Assembly: GCA_903936705.1 (NCBI GenBank)
Contig: CAIZWN010000084.1
Coordinates: forward strand, 29,989 to 93,988
Length of the DNA: 64,000 nucleotides
Direction of reading: 5' to 3'
Source of the DNA: an uncultured Myxococcales bacterium
GTDB lineage: Bacteria; Myxococcota_A; UBA9042; DTJE01
Positions 35,011-43,640 of this stretch are shown here, in pieces (position 1 is the stretch's first letter; every line of letters starts with the position of its first letter). Below the pieces are notes generated by a model that worked only from the letters and a program-made list of their open reading frames with translations, did not search any database and was not told the origin of the DNA. The position numbers and the translations under genes were made by a program.

Positions 35011-35535
35011 ATGCTGTCGATTCCAAAGCGGGTGCTGCTGGCTCTGGTCGTAGTGCTGTCTCTTGTGTCGGCCCTGCTGTCGTGGGCGATCCAGGACCCG
35101 GCTCGCGAGCAGGTGCGCGCTGCCTTTTTCGGGTACCTGGGGGATCTGCGCCAGGGGCAGGGGGCCTCGGCAGCAAGACGGATCCTGCCGGAAGACCTGT
35201 TCCATTTGAAGCAAGGTGCCCTGGAAAAAGCGGGTGGTGAGCCGGAATTTCGAAGCCGGTTGCAGGACTTTCTGGGCGTGCGAGATGCCGCCGAATTGAC
35301 GGCGGTGCCCAAGGAGCGATTCTTCGAGTTCCTGATGCTGCGAACGCAGGAACAACACCCGCATGTGAAGGATGTCCTGTCCGAGGGCAAGGTAGAGGGT
35401 ACCGGGGTGAATCGCACCGGAAACGAGGCCGAAATGTCAGCCTCGTTTGCGCTCAGCGTGCCCGAGGGGCGGCGCTCGTTTTCCATGCGGCTTCACTTCA
35501 CGAAGGTGGACGACGTGTGGTTCCTGAGGTTGTGA
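35011..35535 (+). CDS. Small membrane-anchored protein of unknown function
   Basis: The protein has 174 residues. A single N-terminal hydrophobic helix (RVLLALVVVLSLVSALLSWAI) anchors a mostly periplasmic domain. The domain reads like an NTF2- or lipocalin-like fold with a final beta strand pair (RLHFTKVDDVWFLRL), the DxWFL pattern of DUF4878/NTF2-type proteins; this is a guess. The ATG at 35011 follows GGGAGG. The glmS ATG is 2 bases after its stop codon, so expression is coupled. Confidence 0.68.
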   Translation: MLSIPKRVLLALVVVLSLVSALLSWAIQDPAREQVRAAFFGYLGDLRQGQGASAARRILPEDLFHLKQGALEKAGGEPEFRSRLQDFLGVRDAAELTAVPKERFFEFLMLRTQEQHPHVKDVLSEGKVEGTGVNRTGNEAEMSASFALSVPEGRRSFSMRLHFTKVDDVWFLRL

Positions 35536-35536
35536 A

Positions 35537-37369
35537 ATGTGCGGCATCGTGGGCTATGTCGGGCCGCGCGAATGTTCCCCCCTGCTGATGGACGGCCTGC
35601 GGCGGCTGGAATATCGCGGCTATGATTCGTCGGGATTGGCGGTTCTGCACGGCGGGGATATCGTCGTGCGGCGTGCCACTGGCAAGCTGGCTCGGCTGCA
35701 GGCCGTTCTTGAGGCCTCCCCCATGCCGGGGACCCTGGGAATCGGTCACACAAGATGGGCGACGCACGGCCGGCCCACCGAGGAAAACGCCCACCCTCAC
35801 CGTGCCGGGGACGTTGTCCTGGTGCACAACGGCATAATCGAAAACTACCTGTCCCTGCGTGCGGAACTGCGTGAAGCCGGGTGCACCTTCACCTCGGAAA
35901 CCGATACCGAGGTGTTGTCGCATCTGGTGAACCGCGAGGTCGTGGGGGGGGCCAATCTGGCCGATGCCGTTCGCAAGGCACTTCTGCATGTCCAAGGGTC
36001 GTGGGCCGTTGCAGTTCTCAGCGTGCGCGAGCCCGACCGGATAGTGGTTGCTCGCAACCAGTCTCCGCTGGTGGTCGGCATGGGTTCGGGCGAGATGCTG
36101 GTGGCCTCGGACATACCTGCGCTGCTGGGGTTCTCACAGGACGTGGTGATAGTCGAGGACGGCCAGATGGGCGTCGTGACTGCCGGTGAATATCGTGCGT
36201 TCGACGTTGCTTCCGGGCTGCAGGTACAAGCCAGGATGATCCGCGTGGACATGACGCCCGCAATGGCCGAAAAGGGCGGGTTCAAGCATTTCATGCTGAA
36301 GGAAATCCACGAACAGCCGCGTGCGCTGATCGACACGATGCGTGGTCGGGTTTCTGTCGAGCGAGGGGAGATTCTTTTCGAGGACGAAGGTCCGTCCGCC
36401 GATGTGCTGGCCAGCGTCCAGCGTGTTCATCTGGCCGCGTGCGGCACGTCGCATCACGCTGCGCTTGTCGGTCGCTATCTGTTGACCACGCTGGCCGGGA
36501 TCCCGGTCGAGGTCCACCTGGCCAGCGAATACGATCCGGCTGTTGCACTGCTGCATGCAGGCGAATTGTTCGTGTCGGTCAGCCAGTCCGGCGAAACGCT
36601 CGATACCTTGAGGACTCAGCGGGATGCCAAGGCGGCAGGCGCGCGGACGCTGGCAATATGCAATGTCGTTGCATCGTCGCTGGCACGCGATGCGGACCAC
36701 GTCATTCACACACATGCCGGGCCCGAGATCAGCGTGGCGTCAACCAAGGCGTTCACCACCCAGATCGTCACGCTGTACCTGCTGGCGCTGGCCATCGGTC
36801 GTGCGCGTGGTGTCCTGGAGGCGGTCGACGTCCAGCGGCACGTCGGCGAACTGCTGACCGTGCCAGGCCTGATGGACGAGGCTTTGCGCGAGAACGTACA
36901 GATCCGGATGTTGGCGCGGCGTTACCAGGGTTTTGCGCACATGCTGTTCCTGGGGCGTGGCCTGCTGCATCCGGTGGCGCTGGAAGGGGCGCTGAAGCTG
37001 AAGGAGATTTCCTACATTCACGCCGAAGGTTATTCGGCGGGGGAAATGAAGCATGGCCCGATTGCCCTGATCGACGAGAACTTCCCGACCGTGGTACTGG
37101 CGCCGCGAGGCCCATGGTACGCGCGCACCGTCGGCAACCTCGAGGAAGTGCGTGCACGTGGCGGGCGATTGCTGGCGATGATCAGCACCAACGATCTGGA
37201 CCTGGCCGAGCGGGCGGACGACATCATGCGTGTTCCTGCGTGTCCACCTTTGCTGGTGCCATTGGTGGCGACGATCCTGCTGCAACTGCTGGCCTACCAC
37301 GTGGCGGATCTGAAGGGCACGGACGTGGATCAGCCGCGGAACCTGGCAAAGAGCGTGACGGTCGAGTAG
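35537..37369 (+). CDS. glmS: Glutamine-fructose-6-phosphate aminotransferase (isomerizing)
   Basis: The protein has 610 residues, the standard length. It makes glucosamine-6-phosphate for peptidoglycan and lipopolysaccharide. The N-terminal class II amidotransferase has the nucleophile Cys2 (MCGIVGYVG), GHTRWATHG and the NGIIENY loop. Two SIS domains follow, with SQSGETLDT and the C-terminal DQPRNLAKSVTVE. No glmS ribozyme is expected here because the gene overlaps an operon and only 1-2 bases precede it. Confidence 0.97.
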   Translation: MCGIVGYVGPRECSPLLMDGLRRLEYRGYDSSGLAVLHGGDIVVRRATGKLARLQAVLEASPMPGTLGIGHTRWATHGRPTEENAHPHRAGDVVLVHNGIIENYLSLRAELREAGCTFTSETDTEVLSHLVNREVVGGANLADAVRKALLHVQGSWAVAVLSVREPDRIVVARNQSPLVVGMGSGEMLVASDIPALLGFSQDVVIVEDGQMGVVTAGEYRAFDVASGLQVQARMIRVDMTPAMAEKGGFKHFMLKEIHEQPRALIDTMRGRVSVERGEILFEDEGPSADVLASVQRVHLAACGTSHHAALVGRYLLTTLAGIPVEVHLASEYDPAVALLHAGELFVSVSQSGETLDTLRTQRDAKAAGARTLAICNVVASSLARDADHVIHTHAGPEISVASTKAFTTQIVTLYLLALAIGRARGVLEAVDVQRHVGELLTVPGLMDEALRENVQIRMLARRYQGFAHMLFLGRGLLHPVALEGALKLKEISYIHAEGYSAGEMKHGPIALIDENFPTVVLAPRGPWYARTVGNLEEVRARGGRLLAMISTNDLDLAERADDIMRVPACPPLLVPLVATILLQLLAYHVADLKGTDVDQPRNLAKSVTVE

Positions 37370-37406
37370 CCTCGCGTCCGCGTTCACGGAAAGGGGCCTC
37401 GAAACC

Positions 37407-39350
37407 ATGCAGATTCCCCCCGGATTTGAAGACCTCCTGGAAGGCTTGAACGAGGAACAGTGCCGCGCGGCGACGCACGAGCAGGGGCCGCTGTTGATCC
37501 TAGCCGGGGCAGGCAGCGGCAAGACACGCGCCATCACGCGGCGCGTGGCGTGGCTGGTGCGCGCGCGCTCGGTCTGGCCGTCGCGCATCCTGGCGGTCAC
37601 ATTCACCAACAAGGCAGCGGCCGAGATGCGCGAACGCGTCGAGGTGCTGCTGGGCGGCGGCGATGCGCCACGGTGGATGGGCACCTTTCATTCGATCGGG
37701 CTGCGCCTGCTGCGCATGCATGCCGACAGGCTGGGATATCCAAAGGATTTCGTGGTTTACGACGACGATGACTCCGAGAGTGTCCTGCGCCGCGTGGCCA
37801 GGGAGATGGGCCTGCCCAAGGAGGGCTTGAAGTCGTTTTCGTCGTACATAGACAGGTGCAAGAACGACGGCCTGCTGGAACCGCCGCAGCCGCGTACCCC
37901 GCGCGAAAGCCAGATGGCCGAGGTCATGGTGGCCTACCAGAAGGAGTTGAGGACGGCTGGGGCCATGGATTTCGGGGACCTGCTGGCGCGGGCGGTTCTG
38001 ATGCTGCGCGAACACGCTGACATCCGCGAAAAGTTGCAGTCGCAGTACGAGCACATCGTCGTTGACGAGTTCCAGGACACGAACGTGGCGCAATACGACC
38101 TGCTGAAGATCCTGGCGGAGACTCACCGGAATCTGTGCGTGGTCGGGGACGACGATCAGTCCATCTATTCCTGGCGCGGCGCGCGGGTGGACAACATCCT
38201 GGATTTTCCCAAGGAGTACCCCGACGCCACTGTGGTGACGCTGGGGCGCAACTACCGCAGCAGGACTCCCATTCTCGCGGCCGCGGCGCGCGTCATAGGA
38301 TTCAATCGGAAGCGGCATGAAAAGGACCTTGCCGCCATGCGAGGGGAGGGAGAACCGGTCCGTGTTCACGGGGCATTGAACGAGGTGGGCGAGGCCGCTT
38401 TCGTGGTCAGGGAAATCGCGCGTCATCAGGCGGACGGCGTGCCGCTGTCACGGATCGCGATCTTCTACCGGACGAACGCCCAGTCTCGCGTGTTCGAGGA
38501 CGCGCTGAGGGTCCGTCGCATCCCGTACCGTATTGTCGGCGGCATGAAGTTCTATCAGCGTCGCGAGGTCAAGGACGTCATCTCGTGGCTGCGCCTTCTT
38601 GTGAACCCGCTGGACCGCCTGGCGTTGGAGCGCGCCCTGAACGCCCCGCCGCGCGGGATCGGGGCGGCTACGTTGGAAAAGGCTCGTGCGCGGGCCGACG
38701 CCGACGGTGTCGAACTGCTTGAGGCGCTGGCGGCCGTGGGTGACGAGGGCGGTGCAGCCATGCAGCGCAAGGTGCGCTCGCTGATCGAACTGGTCACCGA
38801 CCTGGCGCTGATGGCCCGGGATGCGCGTGCCGGCGACGCGGTGCAGGCCGTACTGGACCGTACCGGATTCATGGCGCACCTTGCCGCCGACGATTCGCCG
38901 GAAGGGGCGAACCGGGTCGAGAACGTGATGGAACTGCTGGCGTCGGTACGCGAATTCGAGCAGTTGAGCGGGCAGACAGATCTTAGGACCTGGCTGGACA
39001 GGGTGTCGCTGGTGCAGCCTCTTGACGAGGAGAAGGGGGCCGAGGCACTCAGTCTGATGACGGTCCACGCCGCCAAGGGTCTGGAATTCGACAGCGTCTG
39101 GGTCTGCGGGCTTGAGGACGGGCTGTTCCCGCTGTCGAATCGGCGAGGCAAGGGGCGTGGTTTCGAAGCCGCTCTTGATCGCGCCGCGATGGAGGAGGAA
39201 AGGCGTCTGATGTATGTCGCGATGACTCGAGCCCGGGACGCGCTGTGCCTGACTTATGCATCAACCCGCGTGCGTTACGGCCAGCTCGAGGCTGGCCGGC
39301 CCTCGATCTTCCTGGCCGAACTGCCGAGGGATCAGGTGAAGATAGTGTAG
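37407..39350 (+). CDS. UvrD/Rep-family superfamily 1A DNA helicase
   Basis: The protein has 647 residues. All SF1A motifs are seen: Walker A AGAGSGKT near 32-39, VTFTNKAA, VVDEFQDTN, GDDDQSIYSWRGA, LGRNYRS, FYRTNAQSR, MTVHAAKGLEF and VAMTRAR. It is shorter than PcrA/UvrD and lacks the C-terminal Tudor-like extension, closer in length to Rep. It unwinds DNA 3'-5' in replication restart or repair. Start ATG at 37407, 37 bases after glmS with GGAAAGGGGCC ahead. Last gene of the operon. Confidence 0.95.
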   Translation: MQIPPGFEDLLEGLNEEQCRAATHEQGPLLILAGAGSGKTRAITRRVAWLVRARSVWPSRILAVTFTNKAAAEMRERVEVLLGGGDAPRWMGTFHSIGLRLLRMHADRLGYPKDFVVYDDDDSESVLRRVAREMGLPKEGLKSFSSYIDRCKNDGLLEPPQPRTPRESQMAEVMVAYQKELRTAGAMDFGDLLARAVLMLREHADIREKLQSQYEHIVVDEFQDTNVAQYDLLKILAETHRNLCVVGDDDQSIYSWRGARVDNILDFPKEYPDATVVTLGRNYRSRTPILAAAARVIGFNRKRHEKDLAAMRGEGEPVRVHGALNEVGEAAFVVREIARHQADGVPLSRIAIFYRTNAQSRVFEDALRVRRIPYRIVGGMKFYQRREVKDVISWLRLLVNPLDRLALERALNAPPRGIGAATLEKARARADADGVELLEALAAVGDEGGAAMQRKVRSLIELVTDLALMARDARAGDAVQAVLDRTGFMAHLAADDSPEGANRVENVMELLASVREFEQLSGQTDLRTWLDRVSLVQPLDEEKGAEALSLMTVHAAKGLEFDSVWVCGLEDGLFPLSNRRGKGRGFEAALDRAAMEEERRLMYVAMTRARDALCLTYASTRVRYGQLEAGRPSIFLAELPRDQVKIV

Positions 39351-39383
39351 TGATAGTTGTCCTCGGAATTGTTGCCGAACACA

Positions 39384-41447
39384 TCAGATTCTACGGCGGC
39401 GGAAACCGAAAGCCAGGACCAGGATCGAACTTATCGCCAGTAGAGGAGTTGCGCCCGACGGAGTGGCACCGCCAGCCGAGCAGCCTCCTCCGGTCTTGGT
39501 CCGTGGGCTGGCATCGCCCGCCTGGATATCGCTTGCAAGACTTTCCGACCCTGGGTCCTTTCCGGTCGCATCGGGTCCGTAGTCTCTCCAGGAAACGTCA
39601 ATCGGGGGAACGAGATCCTCGGTTGCCAACGCCTCTGGAGGCACGTCGAATGGAGTGACCGTTTCCGCGACCGAGTCGGTCGGTGGTGCATCCGTCGCGG
39701 GAAGGTCACCAGGGGCGTCGGATCCGGGAAGGTCCCATTTCGCGACGTCAGACGCGTCGCTTCCGGTTTCGCTGATCTCTTCGGCTACGACCGGCAATTC
39801 GGCAGCCTCGACCACCTCGGGCGTCGGTTCGTCGGGCCTCGGCACGGGCAGCCGCAGCACTGACGCCCCGGAGGCCGGCAGCACCAGGGTGAATGCCGTG
39901 CCGGCCGGCAGTTCGCGCAGGTCGGGGTTCAGTTCGAAGCGAGGGGAGTTCGAAGCCGTCACGATCACCCGTATTCGGTGGAGTGGGGCGAACACGTAGG
40001 CAGTGCTCCACAAATCCACGTCCACGTCCATCGGCGTACCCATGGGCACACCGGCCTTTTCCAAGCACCCGTTCCGCATGGACAGGCGCTGGATGCCATC
40101 GGTGATCAGGATCGAGCGTCCGTCGGGATAAACGTCGGTCACGCGCACGGCCACGTCTGCGTCGGTGCCAACTGTCTGCACACGCAGAGTCGCGTACAGA
40201 TGGCCGACCACCTCCAATGGATCCGACAGCGGCTGGGACGTGAAAACGACCGCATCGGGCCTCGCCTCGACAGTCACCTGGTCTTCCGCCCCCAGGCTGC
40301 CCACCAGGTTGCGGCCACCAGTGGTGGGCGATGGATTTGCAGGGTCCAGCAAAACGTCCGCCAGTCCGTCCTCGGCAGGCGGGACGAAACCCAGTCCCCC
40401 GTCTTTGGACAGGTACAGACGTGTCTCATCCGCCGGGATCGGCCAGTCAGGTGCGCCGCGCCACGTGTTGCCAGGTGCCCCTGGCTCGTCGGAACCCATC
40501 AGATAGTACTGGACGCGCGGCCAGGCATCGATGATGTCGTTGTACCCATCAAAGCACCATTGCAGGAAGGAGATAGTCGTTGCGATGATGTCCATTGTCG
40601 CGTCCAGCGGAAACGTCCGGGGGCCCGCGATGTTTCCGCCCGGGTGGTAGTGGTCGGCGGGGCCCATGACCAGATACTGGCGATTGGCGATGACCGGGTC
40701 CGGGGCCGTACGCCACAACTTGTAACCGTTGATCGTCCCCTGTGTGAAGACGTCGTACCAGCCGCCAAGGTGAATGGATGCGGTACGTATGTTCACACTT
40801 TCGGACGGCGCCAGACGCAGGGGGTCCCACCACGAGTCGCACAGACGGTGCGATTCCAGGTTTGTCAGCCAGTCGCTGGCCCCTACCCAACCCAGCCAGG
40901 CCTTGACGTCTCTTTGCCGGAATACCCCGCCGTTGAACGCCGTGTCCGCGTAGACGTCGCTGGTCGCGATGGCCAGCAGTTGGCATTGCAGCCGCGGATC
41001 GGCGCCAGGGGCCATCAAATAGGCCGGAATCGCAAGAGCCGAAAGGCCGCCCATTGCGATGCGTCCGTCGGACCAGGGTTGCGCCAGAATCCAGTCCAGC
41101 GCCTCGTGCCCGTCCTCGCGATCCGTCCGAAAAGCCTGCGGCGAACCTTCCGAACCGCCGCTGCCGCGAGTGTATTGAATGACTACGGCAAATCCGAAGC
41201 CGACCGCCAGGCTCAACTGCTCCTGGAAGTCCCGGTCGTCGTAAGGCGTTCTGAGGAGAATCACCGGGAAGGCTCCGGCAGCGTCGGGCAGCAGGACAGA
41301 CGTATCCAGCCGGGTACCGTCGGACATGGCGACCATCTCGCGGAGGGCCACCTCGGCACCGGCCGTCGCCGGCGAGACCAGCATTGACGTGGCAAGCCCG
41401 AGGGCAACTACGCTTTCCCTCCAGGTGGATCCGAACCCTGGGATCAT
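39384..41447 (-). CDS. CocE/NonD-type alpha/beta hydrolase with MYXO-CTERM-like tail
   Basis: The protein has 687 residues, signal peptide about 1-31. The S15/CocE hydrolase core (about 35-290) has nucleophile Ser136 in GGLSALA, Asp232 in GGWYDVF and His266 in GPADHYH; a jelly-roll domain of the X-Pro dipeptidyl-peptidase C-terminal type follows to about 545. A Glu/Asp/Pro/Ser linker leads to a C-terminal tail: GGGCSAGG, a hydrophobic segment and FRRRR, which is the MYXO-CTERM layout used for sorting to the surface. Peptidase or ester/amide hydrolase activity is likely. The ATG follows GGGAGG. Confidence 0.9.
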   Translation of the reverse strand: MIPGFGSTWRESVVALGLATSMLVSPATAGAEVALREMVAMSDGTRLDTSVLLPDAAGAFPVILLRTPYDDRDFQEQLSLAVGFGFAVVIQYTRGSGGSEGSPQAFRTDREDGHEALDWILAQPWSDGRIAMGGLSALAIPAYLMAPGADPRLQCQLLAIATSDVYADTAFNGGVFRQRDVKAWLGWVGASDWLTNLESHRLCDSWWDPLRLAPSESVNIRTASIHLGGWYDVFTQGTINGYKLWRTAPDPVIANRQYLVMGPADHYHPGGNIAGPRTFPLDATMDIIATTISFLQWCFDGYNDIIDAWPRVQYYLMGSDEPGAPGNTWRGAPDWPIPADETRLYLSKDGGLGFVPPAEDGLADVLLDPANPSPTTGGRNLVGSLGAEDQVTVEARPDAVVFTSQPLSDPLEVVGHLYATLRVQTVGTDADVAVRVTDVYPDGRSILITDGIQRLSMRNGCLEKAGVPMGTPMDVDVDLWSTAYVFAPLHRIRVIVTASNSPRFELNPDLRELPAGTAFTLVLPASGASVLRLPVPRPDEPTPEVVEAAELPVVAEEISETGSDASDVAKWDLPGSDAPGDLPATDAPPTDSVAETVTPFDVPPEALATEDLVPPIDVSWRDYGPDATGKDPGSESLASDIQAGDASPRTKTGGGCSAGGATPSGATPLLAISSILVLAFGFRRRRI

Positions 41448-41471
41448 CGGCCGCCTCCCTGACGCTGTGCG

Positions 41472-41888
41472 TTATATACCTAACTGACGCGGTCTTTGCG
41501 CGCAATGGCACATGCCGGAAAGCTTGCCATATTTCCGGCGGTACCATGGCGTCCCAGTGGTCCTTTGCGCCACGAGGATCATGTCCTGCAACTGTGCCTG
41601 GACCATGCCGAACTCCGAGATCTTCCGTCCGAAGGCCTCGCGAAAGCCGGCATACGCCACGGCCTCGCGAACCGCCCGTGTCATGTAGGCGGCCGACGCC
41701 AGGCCGACGGTCAGGCGCGACAACGTCAGTACGATGCCGACGACGTTAGCGACACCCCGGTCCAGGGGCCCCAGGGGCCAGGCCGGGGTTCCCTCGAAGG
41801 TCATTTCGGCGGTCGGCAGTTCCGAAGTCCCCATTCGCCGTTCTGGTAGATCAGGATGGGATGCTGGCAGCCAGGGGTCAACCCGCAA
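41472..41888 (-). pseudogene. Remnant of an acyl-CoA dehydrogenase gene
   Basis: A 138-codon frame keeps a middle/C-terminal piece of an acyl-CoA dehydrogenase over codons about 30-103: GTPAWPLGPLDRGV, then the helical VGLASAAYMTRAVREAVAYA with FREAFGRKISEF and VQAQLQDM, the family's R-x-AFG stretch. The FAD-binding N-terminal half and the end of the C-terminal bundle are missing, and unrelated sequence follows at both ends. No ribosome site fits. It sits between two secreted-protein genes and looks like a decayed copy. Confidence 0.7.
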
Positions 41889-41905
41889 GATTCACAGTCT
41901 GGAAG

Positions 41906-43363
41906 TCACTTGCCGCAATAGCAGGCGGTGTAGTCCGCGACTGTCAGATTGTCGAGGGCACAGCCCCATGGAAGGAACGGTGTCAGGCCGACCGAAGTGG
42001 AACCCGCGGGGTACTGCGATGGGAAGTAGTTCGTGTACGAAGACCGCGCGTCCGTTTGCTCCAGCACTTGCTCTACGGCACCAGCCACACCCTTTGTGTC
42101 AAACGCTGACTGCCCGTACGTGGCGCCGAACGAGTACTCCTTTTCCCAGACAGCGGACGTCGCGTTGGGCGACGAGGCCAAATTGGAGAGGTACCAGGTT
42201 GTCGTGTCAACGATGACGCCGATGGCCGGATCATAGCGGAACTGAACGAACGCCGGGTTGCTGTGCAGCGGGGTGATCGAGGGCGGGAGCTTGATTCCGA
42301 AGATCGGAACGCCTGACGAGTCACGTGCCAGGCGAAGGTCGTCAAAGTGTTCGTGGGCGAAGATCCCGAAGGCCAGGACGTCTCGATACTCGGCGAACAG
42401 TTCATACAGTTGGCTGGAATAGGCGTCGGCCCAGAACGGAGTAATCGCCGCGGAACAAGATGTCCCCTTTGCGACGTTCTGCGTCGTCGTACTTGCATCG
42501 ATGCCAGGGGGAATGTGGCCCAGCAGCCAGACACGCAGCCCCTGGCTGCGAGCATCCGCGAGTTGGGTGGTCAGCCATTGGATTTCGGCGTTTCCCACAG
42601 GCGAGGCGTCCGGCGCGCAACCGCTGGTGCATTCGGCGGCCCAAGGCTGGGTGTACAGCCCGATCAGCCGGCCACGAGGGTCGATGGGAAATGTCGTCGA
42701 GTAGTATCCGCCGGTCGAAAACGTGGATTGAAAATCGGGGGCGCCGCCGTGCCGGTTGACTGCCTCGTTCCAGGCGGAAGAGAACGATGCCAGGAAGCCG
42801 GGGCCGGCGAACGTAGCGGCGGTGCCGCCGGCCGTGTCCCAGTCGCCCAGCGTCGGTACAATCTGGGCGTTCGGGAACGTCTGCGACAGTTTCAAGGCCA
42901 GGTACTGTTCCGTCCTGTTGACGAATGTTTCGTAGGCGGTTTGCGAGTGGTCCGTCGCAGTTTCGTCGAAGTACTTCTGGAAGAGGTGCATCAGCAGGTC
43001 GCCGCTGATGAAGATGATGTCGGGATCGGGAACCCGCTGCTGCATCGCGGCCAGCGCGGACTGCAGCAACGCGAAGTTCGTGTCTCCCATGTACGTGGCG
43101 CATGCCGTCTGGCTGGAAGTGGCAAAGATCGAATCCCATTGGGATACAGGCGCCTGCGTCAGGCTGTCGACAATCGTCTTGTCCCCCAGCGGATTGAAAT
43201 GGATGTCACTTAGAAACAGGCCGGTCAAACTGGGCGCCGCGGGGACCTCCTCCTGGTTGCACCCGCTCGTCAGGACAGGCACCAGTGTCAGCACGCTTGC
43301 ACATGCCACAACAAATGAACGTGAGGCCACCAAGGTCGGGTTTGCGATTGGACGTTGGATCAT
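41906..43363 (-). CDS. Acid-sphingomyelinase-like metallophosphoesterase lipoprotein
   Basis: The protein has 485 residues with a lipobox TSGC (Cys35). The calcineurin-like fold is recognised by SDIHFNP near 52-58, ISGDLL, GHIPPG and a C-terminal FAHEHFDDLRL, then SITPLHSNPAFVQFRYD as in ASM-like enzymes. Two of the five metal motifs depart from the family: GN(H/N)D reads GDWD and GHxH reads AHEH. It could be a phosphodiesterase with changed metal use or reduced activity. The ATG at 43363 has GGAGG 5 bases ahead. A C-terminal Cys pair (CALDN...CYCGK) closes the protein. Confidence 0.85.
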   Translation of the reverse strand: MIQRPIANPTLVASRSFVVACASVLTLVPVLTSGCNQEEVPAAPSLTGLFLSDIHFNPLGDKTIVDSLTQAPVSQWDSIFATSSQTACATYMGDTNFALLQSALAAMQQRVPDPDIIFISGDLLMHLFQKYFDETATDHSQTAYETFVNRTEQYLALKLSQTFPNAQIVPTLGDWDTAGGTAATFAGPGFLASFSSAWNEAVNRHGGAPDFQSTFSTGGYYSTTFPIDPRGRLIGLYTQPWAAECTSGCAPDASPVGNAEIQWLTTQLADARSQGLRVWLLGHIPPGIDASTTTQNVAKGTSCSAAITPFWADAYSSQLYELFAEYRDVLAFGIFAHEHFDDLRLARDSSGVPIFGIKLPPSITPLHSNPAFVQFRYDPAIGVIVDTTTWYLSNLASSPNATSAVWEKEYSFGATYGQSAFDTKGVAGAVEQVLEQTDARSSYTNYFPSQYPAGSTSVGLTPFLPWGCALDNLTVADYTACYCGK

Positions 43364-43640
43364 CTGGACCTCCAGTGTGCTTCGAGATGAATGACAGCAG
43401 GAACCTCGATCCGCGTTCCCGGCCCGAGGGGCAGTATCGGCATGCGGTATGCGTGGGTCAAGAGGCGGTTGCACGGCTGGCTCACGGGCAGCCCTGTGCA
43501 ATGTCTGCAGCGCAAGAAGTTGGGCTGCTTCGTTAAACAGAAAGGCATTCCGGCACCGTGTACCTGCACGAAATGCCGGATCTTCCGCCTATGGCGAGAT
43601 TGCCGTTACGATCGTCGTGCTTGAATCGGGAGCCGGAGGA

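Noticed and set aside
35480..35536. A glmS ribozyme ahead of glmS
   Set aside because: Only 1-2 bases separate glmS from the gene before, and that region codes for protein; the ribozyme core is not seen.
39978..41387. A 469-codon plus-strand frame opposite the CocE-type hydrolase
   Set aside because: Antisense of a gene with signal peptide, catalytic triad and sorting tail; no own ribosome site or motif.
43364..43640. TGGCTC...CAGC tested as a sigma-54 promoter in the 277-base divergent gap
   Set aside because: Too many mismatches in both elements; the GGCATT/AATGCC inverted repeat there is too widely spaced to interpret.
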